5,637 nucleotides of DNA from Candidatus Aenigmatarchaeota archaeon (GCA_020343575.1 CP070801.1:271488-277124); one strand, 5' to 3'; positions 1-5,637 are shown, counted from the first letter of the stretch. A program made the numbers and translations. The notes: generated by a model from the sequence alone, not told the origin.

Positions 1-248
1 AGAAGTTTGAAAAAATCCTTCCTGAGCAGAGGTTCCCCGCCAGACAAGGATAGCTTCATGGCTCTTTTATTCTTATCAAGTTCCCATATCCTGATCATAT
101 CGATGTACTGTCTTAGAATCATGAACAATTCTCGGGTGCTCAATTCCTTTTTAGAACCTTTTATATAGCAGTGCTTACATCTGAAATTACATCTTTCTGT
201 GATGTGCCACTGCAGATGAAATGACCTTGGTTTTACCCATCTATTCAT
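1..248 (-). CDS. Radical SAM protein, probably SPASM/peptide-maturase type (N-terminal part only)
   Basis: Only the first 82 codons are in the window; the gene runs off the left edge. The protein begins MNRWVKPRSFHLQWHITERC. The radical SAM cluster motif CxxxCxxC is seen at Cys20, Cys24 and Cys27 (CNFRCKHC), and the SAM-binding GGEP motif at residues 70-73. These residues bind a [4Fe-4S] cluster and S-adenosylmethionine, which is cleaved to start radical chemistry. The opening 'HLQWHITERCNFRCKHCY' resembles SPASM-type enzymes that modify peptides or proteins (PqqE/SbtM-like), but the C-terminal half that would show auxiliary clusters is missing, so the substrate is unknown. The ATG directly abuts the TAA of the upstream glycosyltransferase (0 nt gap) and has a GGTG ribosome-binding sequence 5 nt before it, so it is the last visible gene of a three-gene operon. 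Radical SAM membership is secure; the subfamily is a guess. Confidence 0.9.
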   Translation of the reverse strand, partial: MNRWVKPRSFHLQWHITERCNFRCKHCYIKGSKKELSTRELFMILRQYIDMIRIWELDKNKRAMKLSLSGGEPLLRKDFFKL

Positions 249-1430
249 TTAAACACCTTCTATCACTTCTCTGTAGATTTCAACTAATTTCCTAGTTATC
301 ATCTTCCCGTCAGGATATCTGTTAGAAATCTTAACGTTTCTGCCTATTTCCTCTGCCGCTTGTGGATTCTTTATTATCCATTCCAATTTCTTTGCATAGT
401 TTTCTGTATCCTTCGGGTCAACGATAATGGTATTAACACCATCTTCCAGATCTTTAAATTGGGGTTTGTTGTGGGTCTCTTCGCTTATAACCGTACACGT
501 GCCTAGATAAAAAGCCTCGGATGCTGTCAGTGGTGTGTGCATCTTAACTGGGAAGTCAACCTCTGTTGCAATCAACGCGGTCAGAGAGTCGTACAAGAAT
601 GGCATTACCCAAGGCGGCTGATAATCCAATAATACGGATCTATCTTCCAATTCGAATCTAGATAGATAAGATTTTATACTGTCTTTATCAGTTTCGGGTA
701 CAAGAAGAAGTGAAAAATCCTCATTTTTTATTTTGGACAGCGCATGAAGCATTTCCATTAAACCCTTGCCCTGGAAGATTTTACCGAAACATCCTATTAT
801 TGGCGATTCGCTGTCTATTCCAATTTTTTTAAGAAATGTTTTTGTTTTTTCCCGGGGAACGGGTTCCATGCTCATTCCAAAATCGCCACAGCAAGCTATT
901 CTTTTTTCTTCCACCCCCAGGCTTTTTATCTCTTCAAGCTTGAGGGGATCCAGAATGATTTTATCAGAATTCTTCAGCATCCTTATCAACAGTGTTCTAT
1001 AGGAGGGGTTTTTTAACAGGTAGGTTATATCGCTCCCGGCGTGTCTTGTCACAAGGGGTTTTCCTGTTATCAGTTTTGTGAAGAAGCCTGAGACGCCGTA
1101 GGGAACGAAATACTTCGTATCTATTAAGTCAATTTCATTCTCTTCAATAACCTTAATGGCAAGGTTCACAAGCATCGAGGTTCTGGACTTCGCTGGAAGG
1201 GGAGAACCAGACTTCAATCCATGAACCCTGACATTCTTTGGCTCGTAACCTTTCATCTGTTCCCTGTTCAGGTTTTGGAAATAGTTTTCACTTCCCTCTA
1301 CAGGATCGGTCACCAAATGAACTTCGTTTCCCAATTTGCCTAAGGTCCTTGCAAACCAGTAATTTATGCCTGCTGTCCCTCCCTTGTGTGGGGGATATTT
1401 ACTTATCAAACATATCTTCAGTTTTTCCAT
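249..1430 (-). CDS. Glycosyltransferase, GT-B fold, GT4-like
   Basis: A 393-residue protein of normal length for GT4-type glycosyltransferases, which move a sugar from a nucleotide- or lipid-linked donor to a glycan, lipid or small-molecule acceptor. The N-terminal Rossmann domain starts with a beta strand (KICLISKYPP) followed by a glycine-rich loop, KGGTAGINYW (residues 16-25), typical of the acceptor side. The C-terminal donor domain has a strand and loop GCFGKIFQGKGLMEMLHAL (213-231) and the segment TASEAFYLGTCTVISEE (302-318), which corresponds to the conserved 'EA(F/M)..G.PV' nucleotide-sugar site. The second Glu of the usual EX7E motif is Glu305; the first position (297) is Met. There is no signal peptide or membrane span, so it is cytosolic or peripheral. 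It starts 4 nt after the upstream radical SAM gene, with GTGAT at 1434-1438 as a possible ribosome-binding site. Donor and acceptor cannot be told from sequence. Confidence 0.88.
   Translation of the reverse strand: MEKLKICLISKYPPHKGGTAGINYWFARTLGKLGNEVHLVTDPVEGSENYFQNLNREQMKGYEPKNVRVHGLKSGSPLPAKSRTSMLVNLAIKVIEENEIDLIDTKYFVPYGVSGFFTKLITGKPLVTRHAGSDITYLLKNPSYRTLLIRMLKNSDKIILDPLKLEEIKSLGVEEKRIACCGDFGMSMEPVPREKTKTFLKKIGIDSESPIIGCFGKIFQGKGLMEMLHALSKIKNEDFSLLLVPETDKDSIKSYLSRFELEDRSVLLDYQPPWVMPFLYDSLTALIATEVDFPVKMHTPLTASEAFYLGTCTVISEETHNKPQFKDLEDGVNTIIVDPKDTENYAKKLEWIIKNPQAAEEIGRNVKISNRYPDGKMITRKLVEIYREVIEGV
254..259 (-). promoter_or_regulatory. Ribosome-binding site for the partial radical SAM gene
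   Basis: Minus-strand AAGGTG lies 5 nt before the ATG at 248. It is complementary to the usual archaeal 16S 3' end (GGAGGTGATC complement) and sits inside the last codons of the glycosyltransferase gene. It supports the chosen start and suggests coupled translation. Confidence 0.55.
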
Positions 1431-1434
1431 GCTA

Positions 1435-2364
1435 TCACATATCCTTTATTTTATCAATGCTTCTTATCTTTTCCCCCTTAACCGGCTTGAACTCCGAATC
1501 CCCGAACTTCTCAGGATATTCCTTCCAAGGACCTTCGCAAATGAGATCGAATTTGCACCTTTTACATTGCGGAAACTTCTTCTTTCCTGATTTCTTTCGG
1601 TCTTTTTCGAAATCCTCAACGTAAAGGTCAGCGTATCTTATCTCTGTCGAAGGCATGAACCTTTCCGCGCAATACTTTTCGTAACCCTGCATGAAACAGA
1701 ACGGATAGGCCTCTACCATCACACCCAAGTCTGCATTTATCCCTATGTCCAAAGCCCTATGTATATAAGGTTTAACATCCGACTTTCTAGGGACCATCGA
1801 ATCGAAATTCTCCCAAGCGTTCCCTATGGCATGAATGAAGGCGAATTGGAACTGATTGACTTTTAGTGATACAAACAATCTCGCAAACTCTGGTAGGTAT
1901 TTGTAGTTAATCTTGTTGACAACAGAATTCGTTAGTATATGCTGGTCCAGTTCCCTCAGGTTTTTGATTCCCTGAATAAGCTGGTTGAAAGCGCCTGGGG
2001 ACCTTGTAAGATAATCGTGGATTTCTGGAATGTGTCCATGAAGGGCAGGGGAAAAATCATTCGCTCCTGCCTTTATAAGCTTTTTTACAAAATCCATATA
2101 TGAAAACATCCTGCCATTGCTCTGGAGTTGTATAATCCTGTACCCAGCGTCCTTAGCGTATTTTACGAGTTCTATTATATCATTTCGTATGGTCGGCTCA
2201 CCTCCTGTGAAAACTATCTCTTCACACTCTGTTTCTATTCCCTTATCCATTTCTCTTTCAAGCTCTTCCATGGTTCTGTCACCAAGATGTTTTTTGTGTG
2301 CCTGCACACAGAATCTGCAGTTATTGTTGCAGGAGAATCCGACCTTCAGATCCAGTCTTTTCAT
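1435..2364 (-). CDS. Radical SAM protein with partial SPASM-like C-terminal cysteine cluster
   Basis: First gene of the minus-strand operon, 309 residues from the ATG at 2364. An in-frame TTG at 2379 would add five residues (MKNNL). I prefer the ATG because a TATA-like box is centred about 27 bp upstream, as expected for a leaderless archaeal mRNA, and no Shine-Dalgarno is seen. Counting from this ATG, the CxxxCxxC motif is Cys12, Cys16, Cys19 (CNNNCRFC), and GGEP is at 54-57. The tail carries Cys223, Cys232, then Cys267-x2-Cys270-x5-Cys276 followed by EGPW. CX2CX5C is the core of the SPASM auxiliary-cluster motif, but the usual next Cys after three residues is replaced by Trp. An auxiliary Fe-S cluster is therefore likely, perhaps fewer than the two of full SPASM proteins. 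Such enzymes often modify peptides or carbohydrates. The gene ends with tandem stops TGA-TAG, 4 nt before the glycosyltransferase. Confidence 0.88.
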   Translation of the reverse strand: MKRLDLKVGFSCNNNCRFCVQAHKKHLGDRTMEELEREMDKGIETECEEIVFTGGEPTIRNDIIELVKYAKDAGYRIIQLQSNGRMFSYMDFVKKLIKAGANDFSPALHGHIPEIHDYLTRSPGAFNQLIQGIKNLRELDQHILTNSVVNKINYKYLPEFARLFVSLKVNQFQFAFIHAIGNAWENFDSMVPRKSDVKPYIHRALDIGINADLGVMVEAYPFCFMQGYEKYCAERFMPSTEIRYADLYVEDFEKDRKKSGKKKFPQCKRCKFDLICEGPWKEYPEKFGDSEFKPVKGEKIRSIDKIKDM

Positions 2365-2387
2365 AAGATTATTTTTCAATATTAAAC

Positions 2388-2395
2388 TTTAAAAA
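2388..2395. promoter_or_regulatory. TATA-like box in the divergent intergenic region, possibly shared by both strands
   Basis: TTTAAAAA (TTTTTAAA on the minus strand) is centred near 2391.5. That is about 27 bp upstream of the minus-strand ATG at 2364, the spacing expected for an archaeal leaderless transcript. Read on the plus strand, the same near-palindromic element would place a start of transcription near 2417, giving a leader of about 23 nt before the small gene at 2440. This is inferred from spacing and A/T content only. Confidence 0.4.
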
Positions 2396-2429
2396 CTCCA
2401 AAGCCTATTAGGAATTAAAGCTATTTTAT

Positions 2430-2434
2430 GGTGG
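2430..2434 (+). promoter_or_regulatory. Ribosome-binding site that decides the start of the first small membrane protein
   Basis: GGTGG lies 5 nt before the ATG at 2440, the same element and spacing as the GGTG before the gene at 248. It overlaps an upstream in-frame ATG at 2428, which has no such site. This favours 2440 as the true start. Confidence 0.5.
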
Positions 2435-2439
2435 TTCAG

Positions 2440-2568
2440 ATGGAGACGTGGCAGGCTGTTATAATAAGTCAGATTCCATTGGGGATAGCCTGTATAATAG
2501 CTGTATACGAACTCTACAGAATTCGAAAGGAACTTGAGAGAATGAGAAAATCGAAAGGAAGGGGTTAA
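2440..2568 (+). CDS. Tiny single-span membrane protein, first of a tandem paralogous pair
   Basis: A 42-residue protein with no family I recognise. Residues 4-25 are hydrophobic (AVIISQIPLGIACIIAV core) and form one predicted membrane helix with a proline near the middle. The C-terminal tail is strongly basic (RIRKELERMRKSKGRG), so the positive-inside rule predicts a cytoplasmic C-terminus. An in-frame ATG at 2428 would add MVVQ. I chose 2440 because of the GGTGG at 2430-2434 and because only this start puts the protein in gapless register with the next small protein. Ten of the first 32 positions are identical between the two: Met1, Thr3, Gln11, Ile12, Pro13, Ile16, Glu24, Arg27, Arg29, Leu32. 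The stop codon is 1 nt before the next ATG. The conserved pattern between two diverged copies argues that it is a real gene. Its role is unknown; a membrane anchor, a subunit of a membrane complex or an enzyme substrate are possibilities. Confidence 0.65.
   Translation: METWQAVIISQIPLGIACIIAVYELYRIRKELERMRKSKGRG
2557..2564 (+). promoter_or_regulatory. Ribosome-binding site for the second small membrane protein
   Basis: GGAAGGGG ends 5 nt before the ATG at 2570. It is an imperfect match to GGAGGTGA and lies within the last codons of the first small gene, so the two are probably translated together. Confidence 0.45.
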
Positions 2569-2569
2569 T

Positions 2570-2689
2570 ATGTATACTGTTGTTTCCCTCCTGTTAACAC
2601 AAATACCTTATTATATTGTTATGTTTTTTGTCATAATAGAGGTAAGAAGATTAAGAAGACTTTTGGTTACGTCTAATTTTACCATTTAA
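2570..2689 (+). CDS. Tiny single-span membrane protein, second of a tandem paralogous pair
   Basis: A 39-residue protein with one long hydrophobic segment (residues 3-23, with QIP at 11-13) followed by a basic cluster, RRLRR at 26-30, and a short tail. The predicted topology is the same as its neighbour: N-terminus outside, basic C-terminus in the cytoplasm. It aligns without gaps to the preceding protein and shares the QIPxxI core, Glu24 right after the membrane helix, and the RxR positions 27 and 29. It lacks the longer lysine/arginine-rich tail of the first copy. DNA similarity between the two genes is low by eye, so the duplication is old. It starts 1 nt after the first small gene and ends 22 nt before the cobalamin-type radical SAM gene, so all three may be one transcript. 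I recognise no family, and do not assign a function. Confidence 0.62.
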   Translation: MYTVVSLLLTQIPYYIVMFFVIIEVRRLRRLLVTSNFTI

Positions 2690-2696
2690 ATTTTTT
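2685..2696 (+). promoter_or_regulatory. TATA-like box upstream of the B12-type radical SAM gene
   Basis: TTTAAATTTTTT, with its TTTAAATT part centred about 24 bp before the ATG at 2712. No ribosome-binding sequence is visible in the 22-nt gap, so a leaderless transcript starting at or near the ATG is plausible. The box overlaps the end of the second small gene. Read-through from the small genes is also possible. Confidence 0.35.
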
Positions 2697-2711
2697 ACCT
2701 AATTAATTAAC

Positions 2712-4043
2712 ATGAAAATTCTTCTGGCCAACCTGCCACATAAGGATAAATTCGTTATAGAAGGTAGGTGTCAGAGGAAACGAAGCGTCAGAACAAAAAA
2801 CCTCTTGCCTCCAATAACATTGGCTTATATTTCATCTTTATTGGAAGGGAAAGCGAAAATTATGGTTATAGATTCGGATGCCCAGTCTCTTGGCCTGGAT
2901 GACTTCCTGAAAAGGGTTTCTGAATACAAGCCCGATTATATAATGGCTTCTGTCTCCACACCAACAATAGATAATGATATGCATGTTTTGAAGGAGGTGA
3001 AAATCATATCACCAAAAACCCTTAATGTGATATTCGGTATCCATGCTTCCTATTTTGCTAAAGACCTTATAGAAAATGATTCTGTCGATTTTGTAATAAA
3101 GGGTGAGCCCGAATTAACAGCAGCTGAAATACCGTTCAAAAATCCGAAACAAATAAGTGGACTGGTGTTTAAGAGAAATGAAAAGATGTTTGAAACGAAG
3201 AACAGGGAATTACTGGATATGGATAATCTCCCATATCCTGATTGGGACAAGATAGGGTTGGAGCCCTATAAAGTTTTATTCACAAATAGAAAATATCTGA
3301 CAATTGTTTTCAGTAGAGGTTGCCCACATGGATGTTCATTCTGTACTGCTCCATTCTATTATGGCTCAAAATCCAGAGTTAGGAAAATAGATTCTGTGAT
3401 TAAAGAAATCGAATTTATGAAAAGAAACTATGGAGTAAACGAGTTTCTTATTTACTCAGACAATTTTATTTTTAATAAGGATTCGGTCAAGAAATTATGT
3501 AGGAGAATTATAGAAGAGGATCTGGAAATAAGATGGATGTGTGCAACCCGTGTAGATGGTGTTGATGATGAGACTCTGGAAATTATGAAAAAATCCGGAT
3601 GCTGGCTCATATCATTTGGAATAGAATCAGGTTCACAAACGATATTAAACAAAAACATGAAAAACATCACCATTGAAAAGTCAAGAGAGGCTGTTGGGAA
3701 AGCGAAGAAAATGGGAATTATAACCTATGGTCATTTTATATTCGGTCTTCCAGGAGAAACAGAAGAGACAATTAAAGAAACACTAGATTTTTCAACATCA
3801 ATAGGCCTTGATTTTGCAGACTTCTATATAGCAACACCGTTCCCGGGATCAAAACTCTTCGAAGATTGTAAACACCTCAAAAGTATTGACTGGTCAAAGT
3901 TCGAGTATAACACTAGTGTTTTAGATAATAATCTGAAGTTAGAGGATTTCCAGAGAAGGGCTTACCTCAGATTCTATTTCAGACCCTCTACCCTTTTCAG
4001 ATTATTGAGAGTTATGCTTAAGAAGAGATTAAGAATGATTTAA
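2712..4043 (+). CDS. B12-binding-domain radical SAM protein (class B-like)
   Basis: A 443-residue protein with the BchE/class-B radical SAM layout. Residues 1 to about 140 form a Rossmann-like cobalamin-binding-type domain: first strand MKILLANLP, a GRCQ motif at 18-21, PPITLAYISSLLE at 33-45, and DSDAQSLG at 54-61. The classical cobalamin DxHxxG motif is absent, so any cobalamin would bind without a protein histidine ligand. The radical SAM barrel follows, with CxxxCxxC at Cys204, Cys208, Cys211 (SRGCPHGCSFC), GIESGSQ at 303-309, GLPGET at 345-350 and TPFPGSKLF at 375-383. The C-terminus is basic with no extra cysteine cluster. Family members perform methylations, ring formations and C-C couplings, often in lipid, cofactor or natural-product pathways; this substrate is unknown. 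It lies downstream of the two small membrane proteins and converges on the carbamoyltransferase with a 15-bp overlap. Confidence 0.92.
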   Translation: MKILLANLPHKDKFVIEGRCQRKRSVRTKNLLPPITLAYISSLLEGKAKIMVIDSDAQSLGLDDFLKRVSEYKPDYIMASVSTPTIDNDMHVLKEVKIISPKTLNVIFGIHASYFAKDLIENDSVDFVIKGEPELTAAEIPFKNPKQISGLVFKRNEKMFETKNRELLDMDNLPYPDWDKIGLEPYKVLFTNRKYLTIVFSRGCPHGCSFCTAPFYYGSKSRVRKIDSVIKEIEFMKRNYGVNEFLIYSDNFIFNKDSVKKLCRRIIEEDLEIRWMCATRVDGVDDETLEIMKKSGCWLISFGIESGSQTILNKNMKNITIEKSREAVGKAKKMGIITYGHFIFGLPGETEETIKETLDFSTSIGLDFADFYIATPFPGSKLFEDCKHLKSIDWSKFEYNTSVLDNNLKLEDFQRRAYLRFYFRPSTLFRLLRVMLKKRLRMI

Positions 4044-5637
4044 TTTTATCAGGTAGTTTCCCATTGCTAAAAAATCAAGTTTCCCGTGCACAAGATCGTA
4101 TATCGCCTCGTCTGGCCTGTTCACAATAGGTTCGTGTGATCTGTTGAGGGATGTGTTCAGAACAACTGGAACCCCTGTAATCTTATAAAATTCTTTCAAA
4201 AGTTCATAGAATTTTTGATTTTGATTCCTATTAAGCAATTGGGGTCGGATAGAATTATCGATATGTACAACCGCTGGGGTTTCCTTTAATCCCCTTTCTG
4301 TCGATTCAAATGCCATTATCATATAAGAGCCATCAATACCCTTGGGATTTATCAGATAGTATTTTTCATTTTCCTTTAGCATGCTCTGGCAAAAGGGCTG
4401 GAAAGCAGGCCTTCTCTTGATTGTTGTGTTCAATCTTGTGGGTGAATTAACATCCCTTGGGTCTGCTATAACAGTCCTATTACCAAGTGCTCTAGGTCCC
4501 ATTTCCATCCTTCCTTGAAACCATCCACCCATCATACCTTTTGCGAGCATTTCGGCTGAACGACCTTCGATGTTATCGCTGTATTCCCATTTTATCCTGT
4601 AATTTGATTTTTTCAAAGTTTCTAGTATCTCCTCATCCTTCCACGATCCTCCCATATAGGGAGAGGAGAATTCATTAGTTCTAATATTCGAGAGATTCCT
4701 GTTTACCAAAAGGGCAGCGCCTATGGGGATTCCTGCATCCCCTGCCGCAGGGAATATCCTAACATCCTTTACTTCGTCCATCTCTGATATCGTTTTATTC
4801 AATTTTACATTCAGGAACACTCCACCAGAAAGAAGAAGATTTTTAATACCTGTCTCCTCTATACTGTTTGAAACTAACTCATAAACAATATCTTCCAACA
4901 CTTTCTGTGCCCCTGCAGCTATGTCCTTCTTTTCATTTTCAGAAAGTAGTTCTCTTAGGAAAAGTGAAACACAGCGACCGTATTTTCGCATAGGATCTCT
5001 TTTAACAATCTTCAATCTATCCACATAGAAATACCTAATAAGCGTGTCATAGCATTTTGAGTGATCACCGAATGGGGCGAGTGCCATAACCTTGCATTCA
5101 TCATATGCACTCTTGTACCCAAGGACCTCGGTAATTCCACCATAAAAATGTCCAAGAGATGAATAAACATATATTTCACTCAATCTTTCTATTTCGCCTC
5201 CTTTAAGAACAGATACAGTCCCTGAAAGGCCATTACCTTGACCATCAATAGTTATTATGATAGATTTGCTTCTTGGTGCTATGAATCTAGCGGACTCAGC
5301 ATGCGCCAAATGATGGTCAACAAAGTACATTTCCCTACCAGCGAATCCCATTCTTCGTAAAGATTTTTCCGTTAGTTTCTTGGAAAAATAGAGATCTGCT
5401 TTCATCAGTTCTGATTTTTTAGTCAACGCATTTCTGTATCTCTCGAAAACATTTGCTCTCATGAGATCCTTCTTGTCTTTGAGAATATTTTTTGGGAGAT
5501 AACCCCTCTTAAAGATGTTGGTGTGAATTGCCGTAAGAAGCTCATTCGTTCCATATGCTATGTTATCTATATCCTCTGATTCGATTCCAGCTATCATCAT
5601 GCACTCTTTTATCGCCATCTGAGGGAATCCGACAAAC
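4029..5637 (-). CDS. O-carbamoyltransferase, NodU/CmcH/TobZ family (N-terminus beyond window)
   Basis: The frame is open to the right edge. The first internal ATG (5618) is not the start: the six codons before it read FCGFPQ, continuing into MAIKECMMIAGIESEDI, which matches the conserved 'GFP..AI..CL..AGI...DI' near residues 40-60 of the family. Roughly 40 residues are therefore missing. Numbering from that Met, the Kae1-like domain has VDHHLAHA (100-107, metal-binding histidines by analogy with TobZ/Kae1), TIDGQGNG (123-130), SGGVFLN (264-270) and PAAGDAGIPIGAA (290-302). The C-terminal domain has SPYMGG (319-324), GRMEMGPRALGNR (369-381), HID...RPQ (452-460) and GVPVVLNTSLN (482-492). The family turns carbamoyl phosphate and ATP into carbamoyl-AMP, then moves the carbamoyl group to a hydroxyl of a sugar or natural product. 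Unusual residues: FQPFCQS (407-412) instead of FRPFAPS, and ECKVMALA instead of EGKVMGLA. It is convergent with the B12-type radical SAM gene. Confidence 0.93.
   Translation of the reverse strand, partial: FVGFPQMAIKECMMIAGIESEDIDNIAYGTNELLTAIHTNIFKRGYLPKNILKDKKDLMRANVFERYRNALTKKSELMKADLYFSKKLTEKSLRRMGFAGREMYFVDHHLAHAESARFIAPRSKSIIITIDGQGNGLSGTVSVLKGGEIERLSEIYVYSSLGHFYGGITEVLGYKSAYDECKVMALAPFGDHSKCYDTLIRYFYVDRLKIVKRDPMRKYGRCVSLFLRELLSENEKKDIAAGAQKVLEDIVYELVSNSIEETGIKNLLLSGGVFLNVKLNKTISEMDEVKDVRIFPAAGDAGIPIGAALLVNRNLSNIRTNEFSSPYMGGSWKDEEILETLKKSNYRIKWEYSDNIEGRSAEMLAKGMMGGWFQGRMEMGPRALGNRTVIADPRDVNSPTRLNTTIKRRPAFQPFCQSMLKENEKYYLINPKGIDGSYMIMAFESTERGLKETPAVVHIDNSIRPQLLNRNQNQKFYELLKEFYKITGVPVVLNTSLNRSHEPIVNRPDEAIYDLVHGKLDFLAMGNYLIKLNHS

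Noticed and set aside
1238..1624. Open plus-strand frames at 766-1002, 1238-1624 and 1366-1590
   Set aside because: They lie wholly or almost wholly antisense to the glycosyltransferase and radical SAM genes, whose motifs are clear. Their translations show no motifs and look like reverse-strand composition.
2117..2392. Open plus-strand frames at 2117-2392 and 2128-2385
   Set aside because: They are antisense to the N-terminal part of the radical SAM gene that encodes its cluster motif. No recognisable domain or convincing start.
2440..2689. The two small genes as RiPP precursor peptides for the radical SAM enzymes
   Set aside because: They lack a leader/core layout, cysteines or repeats of a modifiable core, and look like ordinary membrane helices. 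Kept only as a remote possibility.
2697..2711. The TAATTAATTAA stretch before 2712 as an operator
   Set aside because: It is a short A/T-only palindrome in an A/T-rich intergenic gap and could easily occur by chance; no second copy was seen near other genes.
3050..3673. Open minus-strand frames at 3050-3250 and 3452-3673
   Set aside because: They are antisense to the B12-type radical SAM gene, overlapping its conserved coding sequence, and have no independent support.
5616..5618. ATG at 5618 as the carbamoyltransferase start
   Set aside because: The frame stays open upstream to the window edge and reads family-conserved sequence (GFPQ before MAIKEC), so this Met is internal.

Overview
The window looks archaeal. 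The evidence is indirect. Codon use favours AGA/AGG for arginine and ATA for isoleucine, and base composition is roughly 40% GC by eye. Two intergenic starts have a TATA-like box about 24-28 bp upstream of the start codon and no Shine-Dalgarno, which suits leaderless archaeal mRNAs. Internal operon genes instead carry pieces of the GGAGGTGATC-type ribosome-binding sequence. A bacterial origin cannot be excluded.

Layout, left to right. A minus-strand operon occupies 1-2364. In transcription order it holds a radical SAM protein with a partial SPASM-like C-terminal cysteine cluster (1435-2364), a GT4-like glycosyltransferase (249-1430), and the N-terminal 82 codons of a second radical SAM/SPASM-type protein that runs off the left edge (1-248). 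The gaps between these genes are 4 nt and 0 nt. A 332-nt divergent region (2380-2711) looks empty at first, but it holds two tandem tiny genes on the plus strand (2440-2568 and 2570-2689). They encode 42- and 39-residue single-span membrane proteins that align to each other without gaps. They lead into a plus-strand gene for a radical SAM protein with an N-terminal cobalamin-binding-type domain (2712-4043). On its far side, convergent and overlapping by 15 bp at the 3' ends, is a NodU/CmcH/TobZ-family O-carbamoyltransferase on the minus strand (4029 to beyond the right edge).

Three different radical SAM enzymes, a glycosyltransferase and a carbamoyltransferase packed into 5.6 kb suggest an accessory locus that builds or decorates a cell-surface glycan, lipid or small molecule. 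This is inference: no substrate can be read from the sequence. The tandem micro-membrane-protein pair is the least explained element. No RNA genes, CRISPR arrays, insertion sequences or convincing terminators were seen.
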